From: an uncultured Thermoguttaceae bacterium
GTDB taxonomy: Bacteria > Planctomycetota > Planctomycetia > Pirellulales > Thermoguttaceae
DNA: 64,000 nucleotides
Assembly (NCBI GenBank): GCA_938042245.1
Contig: CALIRO010000002.1
Coordinates: 186,001 to 250,000 of the forward strand
Reading direction: 5' to 3'
In this document: positions 37,344-45,675 of the stretch, piece after piece
How the letters are laid out: each line of letters opens with the position of its first letter
Position numbering within the stretch: the first letter of the stretch is position 1
The notes under the pieces: generated by a model
Told to the model about the DNA's origin: nothing
Database searches by the model: none
The model's input: only the letters and a program-made list of their open reading frames with translations
Position numbers and translations under genes: made by a program

Positions 37344-38258
37344 GTGGGTTTGCCGATGGACGGGCTAGGTTTTGAGATTCTTTATCAGGACGAGCATTGT
37401 TTGGTGGTCAATAAGCCGCCGGGCGTTTTGACTCAAGCGCCGCCGGGCATCGACAGCCTGGAGCGGCGCGTGCGGGCCTGGTTGGAACAGCAGCAACCGA
37501 ACACCGCCCCTTCGACTTCCCACACACCCGAGCACCAGCAACCACCACAGATTTCGCCCCTTCCTGCCAGTGGGGAAAAGGCCGAGCCAGAGAATCCCAG
37601 TTTCGCTTCAGAAAAGGCAAATTTGCCGCCAGAAAATTCCCAGCCCGGAGGGAAGAAGTTGTATTTGGGCCTGCCGCATCGGCTGGATCGTCCGGTTTCG
37701 GGGGCGGTGGTCTTTGCGCTGACCCGGCGGGCAGCCCAACGCCTTAGCGCCCAGTTTGAACGGCGGAGCATGAAAAAACTTTATTGGGCTTGCCTGCAAG
37801 GCCGGGTGGAACCGACCGAGGGCGTCTGGAAAGATTTCCTCCGCAAAGTGCCCGATCAGCCCAGGGCAGAAATTGTCCCAATGGAGCATCCCGATGCCCT
37901 CTATGCGGTGCTCCATTATCGGGTGTTGGGCTATTTGGACTGGGGCAGTTGGGTGGAGATTCGGCTCGATACGGGCCGATACCATCAGATCCGCATTCAG
38001 GCGGCAAGCCGGGGACATCCGGTGCTGGGCGATGTGCAATACGGCGCTGGGCAGCCGTTTGGGCCGCCGGTGCAGGATGTGCGGGAGCAACCGATCGCCC
38101 TGCACGCCCGGACGCTTATCTTCCGCCATCCGAAGACCAAACAAACCATGATTATCCGGGCGCCGTTGCCGGATTGCTGGAAAGAACTTCATCTGCCAGA
38201 AAAGATTCCCTATTCGGCCCCTGATCCCCCTTGCAACCCATGGGAAGGGCTATTTTAA
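37344..38258 (+). CDS. RluA family pseudouridine synthase
   Basis: Predicted 304-residue RNA pseudouridine synthase. FEILYQDEHCLVVNKPPGVLTQAP is the family start, HRLDRPVSGAVVFALT has the catalytic Asp, and LDTGRYHQIRIQAASRGHPVLGDVQYG is the RluA signature. Between the first strand block and the catalytic motif lies an insertion of about 55 low-complexity residues (Pro, Ser, Gln, Glu) that is longer than usual. The start may be the GTG at 37344 or the ATG at 37356. The target RNA position cannot be told. It follows the PHP-like gene by 25 bp and may be co-transcribed. Confidence 0.92.
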   Translation: MGLPMDGLGFEILYQDEHCLVVNKPPGVLTQAPPGIDSLERRVRAWLEQQQPNTAPSTSHTPEHQQPPQISPLPASGEKAEPENPSFASEKANLPPENSQPGGKKLYLGLPHRLDRPVSGAVVFALTRRAAQRLSAQFERRSMKKLYWACLQGRVEPTEGVWKDFLRKVPDQPRAEIVPMEHPDALYAVLHYRVLGYLDWGSWVEIRLDTGRYHQIRIQAASRGHPVLGDVQYGAGQPFGPPVQDVREQPIALHARTLIFRHPKTKQTMIIRAPLPDCWKELHLPEKIPYSAPDPPCNPWEGLF

Positions 38259-38323
38259 TGAACATCCTATGGTGAGGGCATTCCTTTGAGGAGGTGAAGG
38301 CCATTAGGTTGTCAGGAGGTTGG

Positions 38324-38917
38324 ATGATGGAAAGCAAACGGATTCGAGTCTTAGGCATCTGCGGCAGCCCCAGGCCAGAGGGGAATACCGAACGGCTGAT
38401 CCGGCGGGCGTTGGGCATGTTGGAGGCGGAAGGGTTTGAGACGGACTTTTTGTCGCTGGCCGATCGGCCGGTAAAACCCTGCATTGCCTGTGGGCGGTGC
38501 TTGACATCGGATGTGCCGAGATGTTTCCAGGAGGATCCGAATTTCGAGGGGGTGTTGGATCGGTTTGCCGCTGCGCAGGGGATACTGGTGGGATCGCCGG
38601 TGTATTTTAGTTCGGCTACGCCGCAAGTGATGGCGCTATTGCACCGGGTGGGCTATGTGGCCCGCAAGCATCCGGACCTTTTGCGGCGTAAAGTGGGGGC
38701 GGCGGTGGTGGTGGCTCGCCGAGCCGGACAAAACTTTACCTTCGCCCAGATCAACTACTTTTTCCTCATTGCCGAAATGATCGTGCCCGGTTCGACCTAC
38801 TGGAACATCGCCTTCGGCCGAGAAAAAGGCGAAGTAGAAAAAGACGCCGAGGGGCTCCGCACCCTGGACAATTTGGTCAAAAATATGGCCTGGCTCTTGC
38901 AAAAACTGGCCTCTTAA
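38324..38917 (+). CDS. Iron-sulfur flavoprotein / NADPH-dependent FMN reductase family
   Basis: Predicted 197-residue flavodoxin-like protein. ICGSPRPEGNTERLIRRAL is the FMN phosphate-binding loop of the family. CIACGRCLTSDVPRC gives a compact CX2CX2CX6C Cys motif as in archaeal-type iron-sulfur flavoproteins (Isf), so an Fe-S cluster besides FMN is likely. GILVGSPVYFSSATPQVMALLHRVGY is the FMN ring-binding segment. The ATG at 38324 has AGGAGG at good spacing; the track GTG at 38294 abuts its ribosome-binding site. Role probably electron transfer or redox sensing. Confidence 0.85.
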   Translation: MMESKRIRVLGICGSPRPEGNTERLIRRALGMLEAEGFETDFLSLADRPVKPCIACGRCLTSDVPRCFQEDPNFEGVLDRFAAAQGILVGSPVYFSSATPQVMALLHRVGYVARKHPDLLRRKVGAAVVVARRAGQNFTFAQINYFFLIAEMIVPGSTYWNIAFGREKGEVEKDAEGLRTLDNLVKNMAWLLQKLAS

Positions 38918-38968
38918 CGGCCCTTATTTCTGCAGGGTTTTATTAGGTTTTTTTGGAAGGAGCTTCGG

Positions 38969-40024
38969 ATGGCCCAAACAGGGGAAAAACCGATACGGAT
39001 CATTTCCAGTGTGGCGCCGATTCGGATAGCCGATTTTGGCGGCTGGACGGACACCTGGTTTGCCAAGTACGGCCGGGTGCTAAACATTGCGGTGTATCCA
39101 TATGTGGAAGTGCAGATTCATGTATATCGGCGGGGAAATCGGGCGCCGGTGTGCATCTATGCAGAAAACTATGGGGAACGATACACTCTGGAGGCCATCG
39201 GCGGCGCCTACGACCGGCATCCTTTGCTGGAGGCGGCCATTGAATATATGGGTGTGCCGAAGGACTTGGCCCTGGAAATTACCATTTTCAGTGAGGCGCC
39301 GGTGGGGGCCTCGACCGGCACCAGTGCGGCGGTCAGTGTAGCGCTGATTGGGGCGTTGGACTGGCTGAAGCCGGGGCGTATGACCCCCCACGAAGTGGCC
39401 GCCGCCGCTCATAAGATCGAAACGGAACTCCTGCATCAGCAATGCGGGGTGCAGGACCAATTGGCCAGCGCCTACGGCGGCATCTGTTATATCGAAATCC
39501 TGGATTACCCCCATGCCATTGTAAGCCCCATTGGGCTTCCCAATAGCATCTGGTGGGAGCTGGAGCGGCGATTAAGCTTAATCTTTCTGGGGCAGGCCCA
39601 TAGCTCTTCGAAGGTCCATGAAATGGTCATTCGGGAGTTGGAGTCGGCCGGTCCGGAAGCCCAAAAACTGGCCCCTCTGCGCCAGACACCGGTAAAGGCG
39701 AAAAACGCCCTGCTGGCAGGGGATTTCGAGGCCTTTGGCCAGGCAATGATCGAAAACACCGAGGCGCAACGTCGGCTCCATCCGAATCTGATCAGCCCAC
39801 GGCATCAAGCGGTCATCGACATTGCCCAGCGGTTTGGGGCCTTGGGCTGGAAGGTAAACGGTGCTGGTGGCGACGGCGGTTCGGTAACCATCCTTGGGGG
39901 GCCTGATTCGGCCCTGCAACGCCAAATGCTGGCCGCCATCAAAAAAGAACTTCCCTACACTCAAAATATCCCCATCTATTTGAGCCGATTCGGGCTGCGG
40001 GTCTGGGAAACGCCGGTCTATTGA
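38969..40024 (+). CDS. GHMP family sugar kinase (HddA-like)
   Basis: Predicted 351-residue cytoplasmic kinase. N-terminal VAPIRIADFGGWTDTWFAKYGRVLNIAV resembles heptose-7-phosphate and fucose kinases. The ATP loop is EAPVGASTGTSAAVSVALIGAL (the Pro-X3-Gly-Leu/Thr-Ser-Ser-Ala motif), and a C-terminal GAGGDGGSVTIL forms motif 3. The conserved HQQCGVQDQLASAYGG carries the catalytic Asp region. The substrate is likely a sugar or sugar phosphate such as D-glycero-manno-heptose 7-phosphate, but no heptose pathway neighbours are present. Strong GGAAGGAG ribosome-binding site. Confidence 0.88.
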   Translation: MAQTGEKPIRIISSVAPIRIADFGGWTDTWFAKYGRVLNIAVYPYVEVQIHVYRRGNRAPVCIYAENYGERYTLEAIGGAYDRHPLLEAAIEYMGVPKDLALEITIFSEAPVGASTGTSAAVSVALIGALDWLKPGRMTPHEVAAAAHKIETELLHQQCGVQDQLASAYGGICYIEILDYPHAIVSPIGLPNSIWWELERRLSLIFLGQAHSSSKVHEMVIRELESAGPEAQKLAPLRQTPVKAKNALLAGDFEAFGQAMIENTEAQRRLHPNLISPRHQAVIDIAQRFGALGWKVNGAGGDGGSVTILGGPDSALQRQMLAAIKKELPYTQNIPIYLSRFGLRVWETPVY

Positions 40025-40375
40025 CCTGGGCCATTGGGGTTGCTGCCTGGAAAAAAGCTCCCATCTCCAACCGGAAAGAGCACCTGGACTCCCTGAGTGG
40101 TTTTATTTTCCTAGGTTGCCCAATTTTCTTAAATTGCCCTTTCGGGGGCCAAGTGCCAGCGAAAATCTATGGCCGCCGGATCGGCTAGATGCCTCCTAAT
40201 TTCCTCCGGACCTACTCCCTGGGGAGCTTTTCTCCATAAAATGAGGTAAAATGCCTTCGAGGAGCAAGAGGGAAGGCCAGAGCGGCCCCGAGTCTTCCTT
40301 TACCCCATTAGGGGGGTGAAAAACCCTTTGTTCCGGCAAACCGAGTGGCCGATCCTACTTGAGAGGGGCAGTTCT
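40025..40375. other. Intergenic region upstream of pcm
   Basis: About 350 bp with no supported gene or repeat. It is AT-rich near 40100-40145 (TTTTATTTTCCTAGG, TTTTCTTAAATTG) and may hold the promoter of the exported methyltransferase. Confidence 0.35.
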
Positions 40376-41290
40376 ATGAAATCTTTTTTGCGGAAAAGGG
40401 GACCAACGATGGCTCCGGAGATGGCCTGGGGAGTGCTAATTGGAGTCTTTCTAGGCGGGCTGGGTTGGATGTTGGTAGGATGTATGGGGAATCGAGAAGG
40501 CACTGCGTTAACGGCCCCCCAACGAGTGGGGGCGGACAAGGAGCCGACCGACCCGTTCGCCTCCGCCGCTTCCGCACCTGATACTATTCCTGCCCCAGGG
40601 GGAATTCAAGTGCCTGCACTCCCAGGCGAAACGCCCCAGCAGACCCAAGCCCGCCAGCGGATGATCGACCGGGATTTGCGAGCCCGGGGCATTCAGGATC
40701 CGCGGGTGCTGCAGGCCATGGCCCGGGTTCCCCGCCACCGCTTTGTGCCCGAAGACCAGATCCCCTATGCCTACGAGGACCGGCCCCTGCCCATCGGCCA
40801 CGGCCAGACCATCTCCCAGCCGTACATCGTGGCCTTCATGACCGAACTGGCCCAGCCCAGGCCAGAAAGCAAAGCCTTGGATATTGGCACGGGTTCTGGC
40901 TACCAGGCGGCGATCTTGGCCGAACTATGTAAAGAAGTCTATAGTATTGAAATCATCGATGCACTGGCCGAGGAGGCGAAAAAACGGCTGGAAGAGCTTG
41001 GGTATAAAAATGTTACAGTGCGTAGCGGCGACGGCTACCTCGGTTGGCCGGAGAAGGCCCCGTTTGACCTGATCATTGTGGCGGCGGCACCGGATCATGT
41101 GCCCAAGCCCTTGGTCGAACAACTGGCCCCCGGCGGCCGGTTGGTCATCCCCGTAGGCCGGCATTGGTGGAGCCAGGAACTGCGGGTCATCGAAAAACAG
41201 CCCGACGGCACAATCCGCGAACGCTCGGTGGCTTCGGTGGCCTTTGTGCCCATGACCGGTAAAGCCCAACAGCCCCAACCTGAAGACTAA
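40376..41290 (+). CDS. pcm: Lipoprotein-type protein-L-isoaspartate O-methyltransferase
   Basis: Predicted 304-residue protein. A hydrophobic segment with a lipobox-like end (VFLGGLGWMLVGC) is followed by a spacer rich in Ala, Pro and Thr and by a complete PCMT domain: RQRMIDRDLRARGIQDPRVLQAMARVPRHRFVPEDQ, YEDRPLPIGHGQTISQPYIVAFMTEL, then the SAM site ALDIGTGSGYQAAILAEL. It repairs isoaspartate in damaged proteins. A SAM-dependent enzyme outside the cytoplasmic membrane is unusual. The ATG at 40376 with GAGAGGGG upstream is preferred over the GTG at 40316. Confidence 0.9.
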   Translation: MKSFLRKRGPTMAPEMAWGVLIGVFLGGLGWMLVGCMGNREGTALTAPQRVGADKEPTDPFASAASAPDTIPAPGGIQVPALPGETPQQTQARQRMIDRDLRARGIQDPRVLQAMARVPRHRFVPEDQIPYAYEDRPLPIGHGQTISQPYIVAFMTELAQPRPESKALDIGTGSGYQAAILAELCKEVYSIEIIDALAEEAKKRLEELGYKNVTVRSGDGYLGWPEKAPFDLIIVAAAPDHVPKPLVEQLAPGGRLVIPVGRHWWSQELRVIEKQPDGTIRERSVASVAFVPMTGKAQQPQPED

Positions 41291-41528
41291 CTACTTCTTT
41301 ATGGGAATCCTTCCGAGGAAAGAAGAACTCCCTTGCCTTTTCCGAGCAAGAGCCGAGGTTGTCCGTTGGGGCAAAAGCGGCCGTCCACAAACTTGTGGCC
41401 ATATTCACGGTAAACCAGAATAGATAAATAAAAAAACACTTGGACTGCGGGCTTGGGCAGGAATCACAGCGCAGACCATTCGGCGGAAATCTGACACCAC
41501 ATGAACCACTGCCAAGTAAACGAACGCC

Positions 41529-41644
41529 CCTCAGAACGCAGGCATCCGGAAAGCTCATTTTGCTAGCCCCCCCCGGTCGCTGAGGACCTGCACCGCCTGG
41601 CGGAGGCCTCAGCACGCAGGCACCCGGAAAGCTCATTTTGCTAG
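41529..41644. repeat. Pair of 38-bp direct repeats
   Basis: CCTCAGAACGCAGGCATCCGG... at 41529-41566 and CCTCAGCACGCAGGCACCCGG... at 41607-41644, both ending AAAGCTCATTTTGCTAG, differ at two positions. They are separated by 40 bp containing GGACCTGCACCGCC. No function recognised; they lie just upstream of MITE copy D. Confidence 0.7.
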
Positions 41645-41665
41645 AGGGTGGAAAGCAACGGCTAG

Positions 41666-41854
41666 GGAAACTCTGCAAAATCCTGAACATCACGTGAACT
41701 TTATGAATATGCGATCCATTCCTTTGCCTATCGGTTCCCATTGCTGGGTACTATATATTGAGTCTCATATTGGCAGTGCCACTATAAGTTGTGGCTTTTG
41801 ACAGAGGTCTTGAAATAGTGTAAAAATATCTCCTTTGAATTATTCAGAGGTTCC
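41666..41854 (-). mobile_element. MITE-like 189-bp element, copy D
   Basis: Full-length copy starting GGAAACTCTGCAAAATCCTGAACATC and ending TATTCAGAGGTTCC, same orientation as A and B. Flanks are CTAG and TACT, so no perfect 4-bp duplication remains. Confidence 0.83.
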
Positions 41855-41918
41855 TACTTGGATTTTCGGGACAACCGCTGAGATTTTCGGTACCATTTCA
41901 GGCCAGGGGCGTACCCAG

Positions 41919-42021
41919 GGATTCCTGCGCAAGCAGGAATCCAGGTTTTTTTCTGTTGTCGTTTTCCTGCTCTCCTGCTTGTGCGGGAACAAGCCTGCAG
42001 CGCCGCTTTCGCGGTACTGAC
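41919..42021. repeat. REP-bounded element upstream of ribD
   Basis: GGATTCCTGCGCAAGCAGGAATCCAGG, then TCTCCTGCTTGTGCGGGAACAAG and CGCCGCTTTCGCGGTACTGACC form a run of nested palindromic arms. This region upstream of ribD shows no FMN (RFN) riboswitch. Confidence 0.55.
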
Positions 42022-42115
42022 CCCATAGGACCTTTCTGGGAAAAGGCAGGGGAGTTGTTCATTCGGCTGAAGTGTTACAGATTTTCTTTTCCTGTTGGTA
42101 TTGTGATTTTTGTTT

Positions 42116-43222
42116 ATGAGCCGCCAAGAGTGGGATCGTCGGCACATGGAGCGGGCGTTGGAGTTGGCCCGGCTTGGCCAGGGCTATGTGGAGCCGAACC
42201 CCATGGTCGGCTGTGTGATTGCCCATGGGCCGGAGGTGGTGGGCCAAGGCTGGCATCAGCGCTTCGGCGGCGATCATGCCGAAGTCGAAGCCCTTCGACA
42301 AGCAGCCCACCACGCCCAGGGGGCTACCCTGTATGTAACCCTGGAACCCTGCTGCCACTGGGGCAAAACGCCGCCTTGTACCCAGGCCATTTTGGCTGCT
42401 GGCATCCGACGGGTGGTGGCCGCCATGGAGGATCCGTTTCCTCAGGTGGCTGGTCAGGGGCTTCGGCAATTGGCGGAGGCCGGCCTAGAGGTGCAATCTG
42501 GTCTGCTAGAGGCAGAGGCCCGCCAGTTGAACGCCCCCTATTTGAAACTGGTGCAAACGGGTCGGCCCTGGGTGATTGCTAAATGGGCGATGACGTTAGA
42601 TGGGAAACTGGCCACCCGCACCGGCCAAAGCCGATGGATCAGCTCGCCCGAGTCCCGCTCCGTGGTCCATCAGCTTCGGGGCCGGGTCGATGCCATTTTG
42701 ATCGGAAGCCGCACTGCCGCTGTGGATGATCCGCTGCTGACGGCCCGACCGCCTGGTCCCCGAACCGCCATGCGCATTGTGTTGGATAGCCGGGCCAGAC
42801 TGGCTTCAGAAAGCCAGTTAGTTCAGACGGCCCGCCAGGTGCCAGTGCTCGTGGCGGTTGGTCCCGAAGCGGCCGACGCAGATCGCCGCCGATTGGAATC
42901 GGCCGGCTGTCAACTGCTGGTGCTCCCCGGCCAAACCTACCAAGATCGATTGGCGGCGCTACTGGACGAACTGGGACGCCGCCGGATGACCAATCTGCTG
43001 GTAGAAGGTGGCGGCCGACTGCTCGGGAGCTTGTTTGATCTCAAAGCCATCGACGAAGTGCACATCTTTATCGCTCCGAAACTCTTCGGCGGTGTGGAAG
43101 CGCCGGCGCCGCTAGCTGGGATAGGTATTCAAAAGATCACTGATGCTGCCTCCCTGGAGGCAGTTCAGATGCAACAGCTCGGCCAAGATATCTACCTGAG
43201 CGGCCGAGTCCGGTATCCCTAA
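42116..43222 (+). CDS. ribD: Bifunctional riboflavin deaminase/reductase RibD
   Basis: Predicted 368-residue enzyme for the second and third steps of riboflavin synthesis. The N-terminal deaminase has PNPMVGCVI, zinc ligands in HAEVEAL and LEPCCHWGKTPPC, and the C-terminal NADPH reductase starts RPWVIAKWAMTLDGKLATRTGQSRWIS and has DAILIGSRTAAVDDPLLTAR and NLLVEGGGRLLGSLF. Length matches the bifunctional form. The ATG at 42116 is used; the track begins two codons earlier at TTG. No other rib genes are next to it. Confidence 0.96.
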   Translation: MSRQEWDRRHMERALELARLGQGYVEPNPMVGCVIAHGPEVVGQGWHQRFGGDHAEVEALRQAAHHAQGATLYVTLEPCCHWGKTPPCTQAILAAGIRRVVAAMEDPFPQVAGQGLRQLAEAGLEVQSGLLEAEARQLNAPYLKLVQTGRPWVIAKWAMTLDGKLATRTGQSRWISSPESRSVVHQLRGRVDAILIGSRTAAVDDPLLTARPPGPRTAMRIVLDSRARLASESQLVQTARQVPVLVAVGPEAADADRRRLESAGCQLLVLPGQTYQDRLAALLDELGRRRMTNLLVEGGGRLLGSLFDLKAIDEVHIFIAPKLFGGVEAPAPLAGIGIQKITDAASLEAVQMQQLGQDIYLSGRVRYP

Positions 43223-43358
43223 CAGCCCTGTCGCCCCGGAGCAAGGCTCTTTCCGCCTTTGCCGTTAGCTCCTGTCGTGTCTGCACAAAAGAAGTCCCGC
43301 CGGTCTTAGAGGCGCCGTTGGTATCCTTGGGACCTATTGATTGAAGGTTCAATACGAA

Positions 43359-43522
43359 GGAATCTCTGAGTTATTCGAAGGATATATTTTTATACCTTTT
43401 TAGGAAATGGCCCTAGGACTTCAATAGGTAGAGTTCCTAGCAATGCTAGCCGCCAAATCCTTCCAGATCTACTAGGGATTATATGTCCATAAAGTTCATC
43501 TCTAGCATTTTGCAGAGGTTCC
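43359..43522 (+). mobile_element. MITE-like element, internally deleted copy E (164 bp)
   Basis: Both ends match the family (GGAATCTCTGAGTTATTCGAAGGATATATTTTTATAC at the left, CATAAAGTTCATCTCTAGCATTTTGCAGAGGTTCC at the right). The middle is diverged and 25 bp shorter than in the other copies. Same orientation as C and F. Flanks CGAA and CTAA do not match, consistent with an old insertion. The rest of the 43223-43742 gap shows no gene. Confidence 0.65.
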
Positions 43523-43742
43523 CTAAAAAAGTATTCCTGGCTGATTCGAAGAGCTTTCTCACCGCCGTTTGATCTATAGGAACAGTACGGCCCTGGGTGA
43601 TTTCCTGCTTAGGGAACAATGTTCAACCAGGCAGAAACCCTCTTTGCTCCGATCCGTTTTTTCTTTATGATAACGGCAGCAGAAGCTGCCCGAAGCAGCG
43701 CGTTAGGCTGCGGAATGCTCTTTTCTTCTGGGAGTTCAGGCC

Positions 43743-45485
43743 ATGAAAAGTTTGACACATTGCCGGACAAGACCTGAGGAGAACCACGGCGGCATGGGAA
43801 AGTGCCCAGCCGAAAACACTTTGCTCCCTTTCATCATCCGTGTTTCATGGGTAGCCCTGGGGCTGGTCTTGGGGGGAGTGGGACTGGCGGCGGTTTGGGC
43901 GGGCGAATCGGCCAAGCTGCCCGTGCCTGCTCCGGAACAGATCGCTCGGGGCGAGGAGGTAGTACGTCATACCTATCAGACCGAGTTGGCCCAGGCCGAC
44001 ACCGCCGCCGAAAAACAAAAGTTGGCTTTCAAATGGATTAACGAGGCGGCGGGGACTTCCGATGATCCGGCTGCCCGCTTTGCCCTCCTGAAACTGGCCC
44101 AAGAGATGGGCCAGGAAATTGGCGATCCGGAGTTGATCCTGCGGGCGATTGAGGAGGCGGGCAAGTATTTTGAGTTTGATGTGACGTCGGCCAAGCGGGT
44201 GGCCCTGCAAAAGGCGGCCCAGCAGCCTCGGCCAGCCAGCCAGGCCAAACTGTTTGCCGAAAAGTGTACTGCCCTGATGCACCAGGCCATCAAGCAAGAA
44301 AATTATGCCTGGGCGTTTGACTGCGGTCGGGCCGCCTACACCGCCGCCCAACAAGCCAACGACCTCGCCCTGTTAAAAGCCATTGTATCCGAGGGCCAAC
44401 GACTTCAGACCCTGCGGGCAGAATACGAAAAGGTGCAGGCCGCCCTGAAACTGCTGGCCCAACAGCCCGACGATCCAGAGTCCAATCGGCTGGTAGGGCG
44501 GTATCTGTGTCTGGTGCAGGAAAACTGGGCTAAGGGATTGCCGCACTTGGCGCGCAGCAACGATCCGGATCTCAAATCGGCCGCCGAAAAAGACCAGGCC
44601 CAGCCGACCGATGTGCGCGGCCAGATCGACTTGGCCGATCTGTGGTGGGAATTGGCCCAGAAGCAGTCTGGGCCGGAAAAAGAGGCCCTGCTGCGTCGAT
44701 CTGCCTTCTGGTACCACCGGGCCCTGCCCCAGGCCACCGGACTGGACAAAACCAAAGCTGCTGCCCGATTGGCCGAGCTAACCCCCAAACCAGAAACCGA
44801 ACATCCCAAACCGATGGCCAAAAAGACACCCAAATCATCTCCCCCGGGGCCCGCCAGCAGAACGCTTTCCATTCCCGACGGCGTCAGTGCAGACCTGATG
44901 AAACAGATCGACCCCAAAAAACACCGGCTCACCGGCGAATGGCTTTTCCGGGGCGGAAAATTGGCGGGCACCCCTGGTCCCACAGGGACCGCTGGCATTC
45001 ATATCCCAGTCCTCCCTACCGGGAGCTATGAAGTTCAAATGGATTTTGCCCGTACTGGAGGCGATGGAATGATTGGCCTGCTCCTGCCGGTCGGCCAGCA
45101 GCGGTGCCTGATCGTTCTGGATTGCAGGCCTGGCGTGCACGGCATTGACATGGTGGCTGGTCAACGGGCCGACAATAACTCTACCACTGCCCGAGGGGCC
45201 ATCCAGACTGGCCGAACCTATCGGCTCCAAATCAAGGTGGTCCCGGAAGAGTCGGAAGCTTCGATTACGGTCAGCTTGGACGATAGGCCGTTGGTTTTCT
45301 ACCGAGGTCCAGCCCAGGACCTGCAACTGCACAAAGACTTCACCATTCGGGGAGTAACCGGCATGGCTCTGCTGAGCCGATGCAGCGTGGCTATTCACTC
45401 TTTGGAACTTCGCCCCCGGTCCGGCCAAGTGTTGCTTACCGAAGAACCCGCCTCAAAAACAACAAAACCGACTAAGAAACAGTAA
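43743..45485 (+). CDS. Large secreted protein of unknown function
   Basis: Predicted 580-residue exported protein. After a hydrophilic start, a hydrophobic segment (VSWVALGLVLGGVGLAAVWAGES, about residues 34-56) looks like a signal or anchor. Residues 60-340 are helical, Ala/Gln-rich and repeat-like (AARFALLKLAQEMGQEIGDPELILRAIEEAG; AWAFDCGRAAYTAAQQANDLALLKAIVSEGQRL), probably tetratricopeptide-type. After a Pro/Lys linker, residues about 390-560 look like a beta-sandwich of the concanavalin/keto-glycosidase type (GSYEVQMDFARTGGDGMIGLLLPV...LDDRPLVFYRGPA). This architecture is common in planctomycetes. The stop codon overlaps the target duplication of MITE copy F. Confidence 0.75.
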   Translation: MKSLTHCRTRPEENHGGMGKCPAENTLLPFIIRVSWVALGLVLGGVGLAAVWAGESAKLPVPAPEQIARGEEVVRHTYQTELAQADTAAEKQKLAFKWINEAAGTSDDPAARFALLKLAQEMGQEIGDPELILRAIEEAGKYFEFDVTSAKRVALQKAAQQPRPASQAKLFAEKCTALMHQAIKQENYAWAFDCGRAAYTAAQQANDLALLKAIVSEGQRLQTLRAEYEKVQAALKLLAQQPDDPESNRLVGRYLCLVQENWAKGLPHLARSNDPDLKSAAEKDQAQPTDVRGQIDLADLWWELAQKQSGPEKEALLRRSAFWYHRALPQATGLDKTKAAARLAELTPKPETEHPKPMAKKTPKSSPPGPASRTLSIPDGVSADLMKQIDPKKHRLTGEWLFRGGKLAGTPGPTGTAGIHIPVLPTGSYEVQMDFARTGGDGMIGLLLPVGQQRCLIVLDCRPGVHGIDMVAGQRADNNSTTARGAIQTGRTYRLQIKVVPEESEASITVSLDDRPLVFYRGPAQDLQLHKDFTIRGVTGMALLSRCSVAIHSLELRPRSGQVLLTEEPASKTTKPTKKQ

Positions 45486-45486
45486 A

Positions 45487-45675
45487 GGAACCTCTGAATA
45501 ATTCAAAGGAGATATTTTTACACTATTTCGGAACCTCCGTCAATAGCCCTAGCATATAATGGCACTGCCAACATTAGACGCCATATATAGCGCCCAGCCA
45601 TGGGAACCGATAAGCAAAGGAACGGATCAAATATTCACAAAAATCACGTGATGTTCAGGATTTTGCAGAGCTTGC
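45487..45675 (+). mobile_element. MITE-like 189-bp element, copy F
   Basis: Full-length copy starting GGAACCTCTGAATAATTCAAAGG and ending CAGGATTTTGCAGAGCTTGC. It is flanked by perfect direct repeats TAAA (45483-45486 and 45676-45679). It exactly fills the gap between two convergent genes: the left duplication contains the stop codon of the upstream gene, and the element's last base is the third base of the pyrF stop codon. Confidence 0.88.

Noticed and set aside
41855-42115. FMN riboswitch upstream of ribD
   Set aside because: The RFN-element conserved core was not found; the region holds REP-like palindromes instead.
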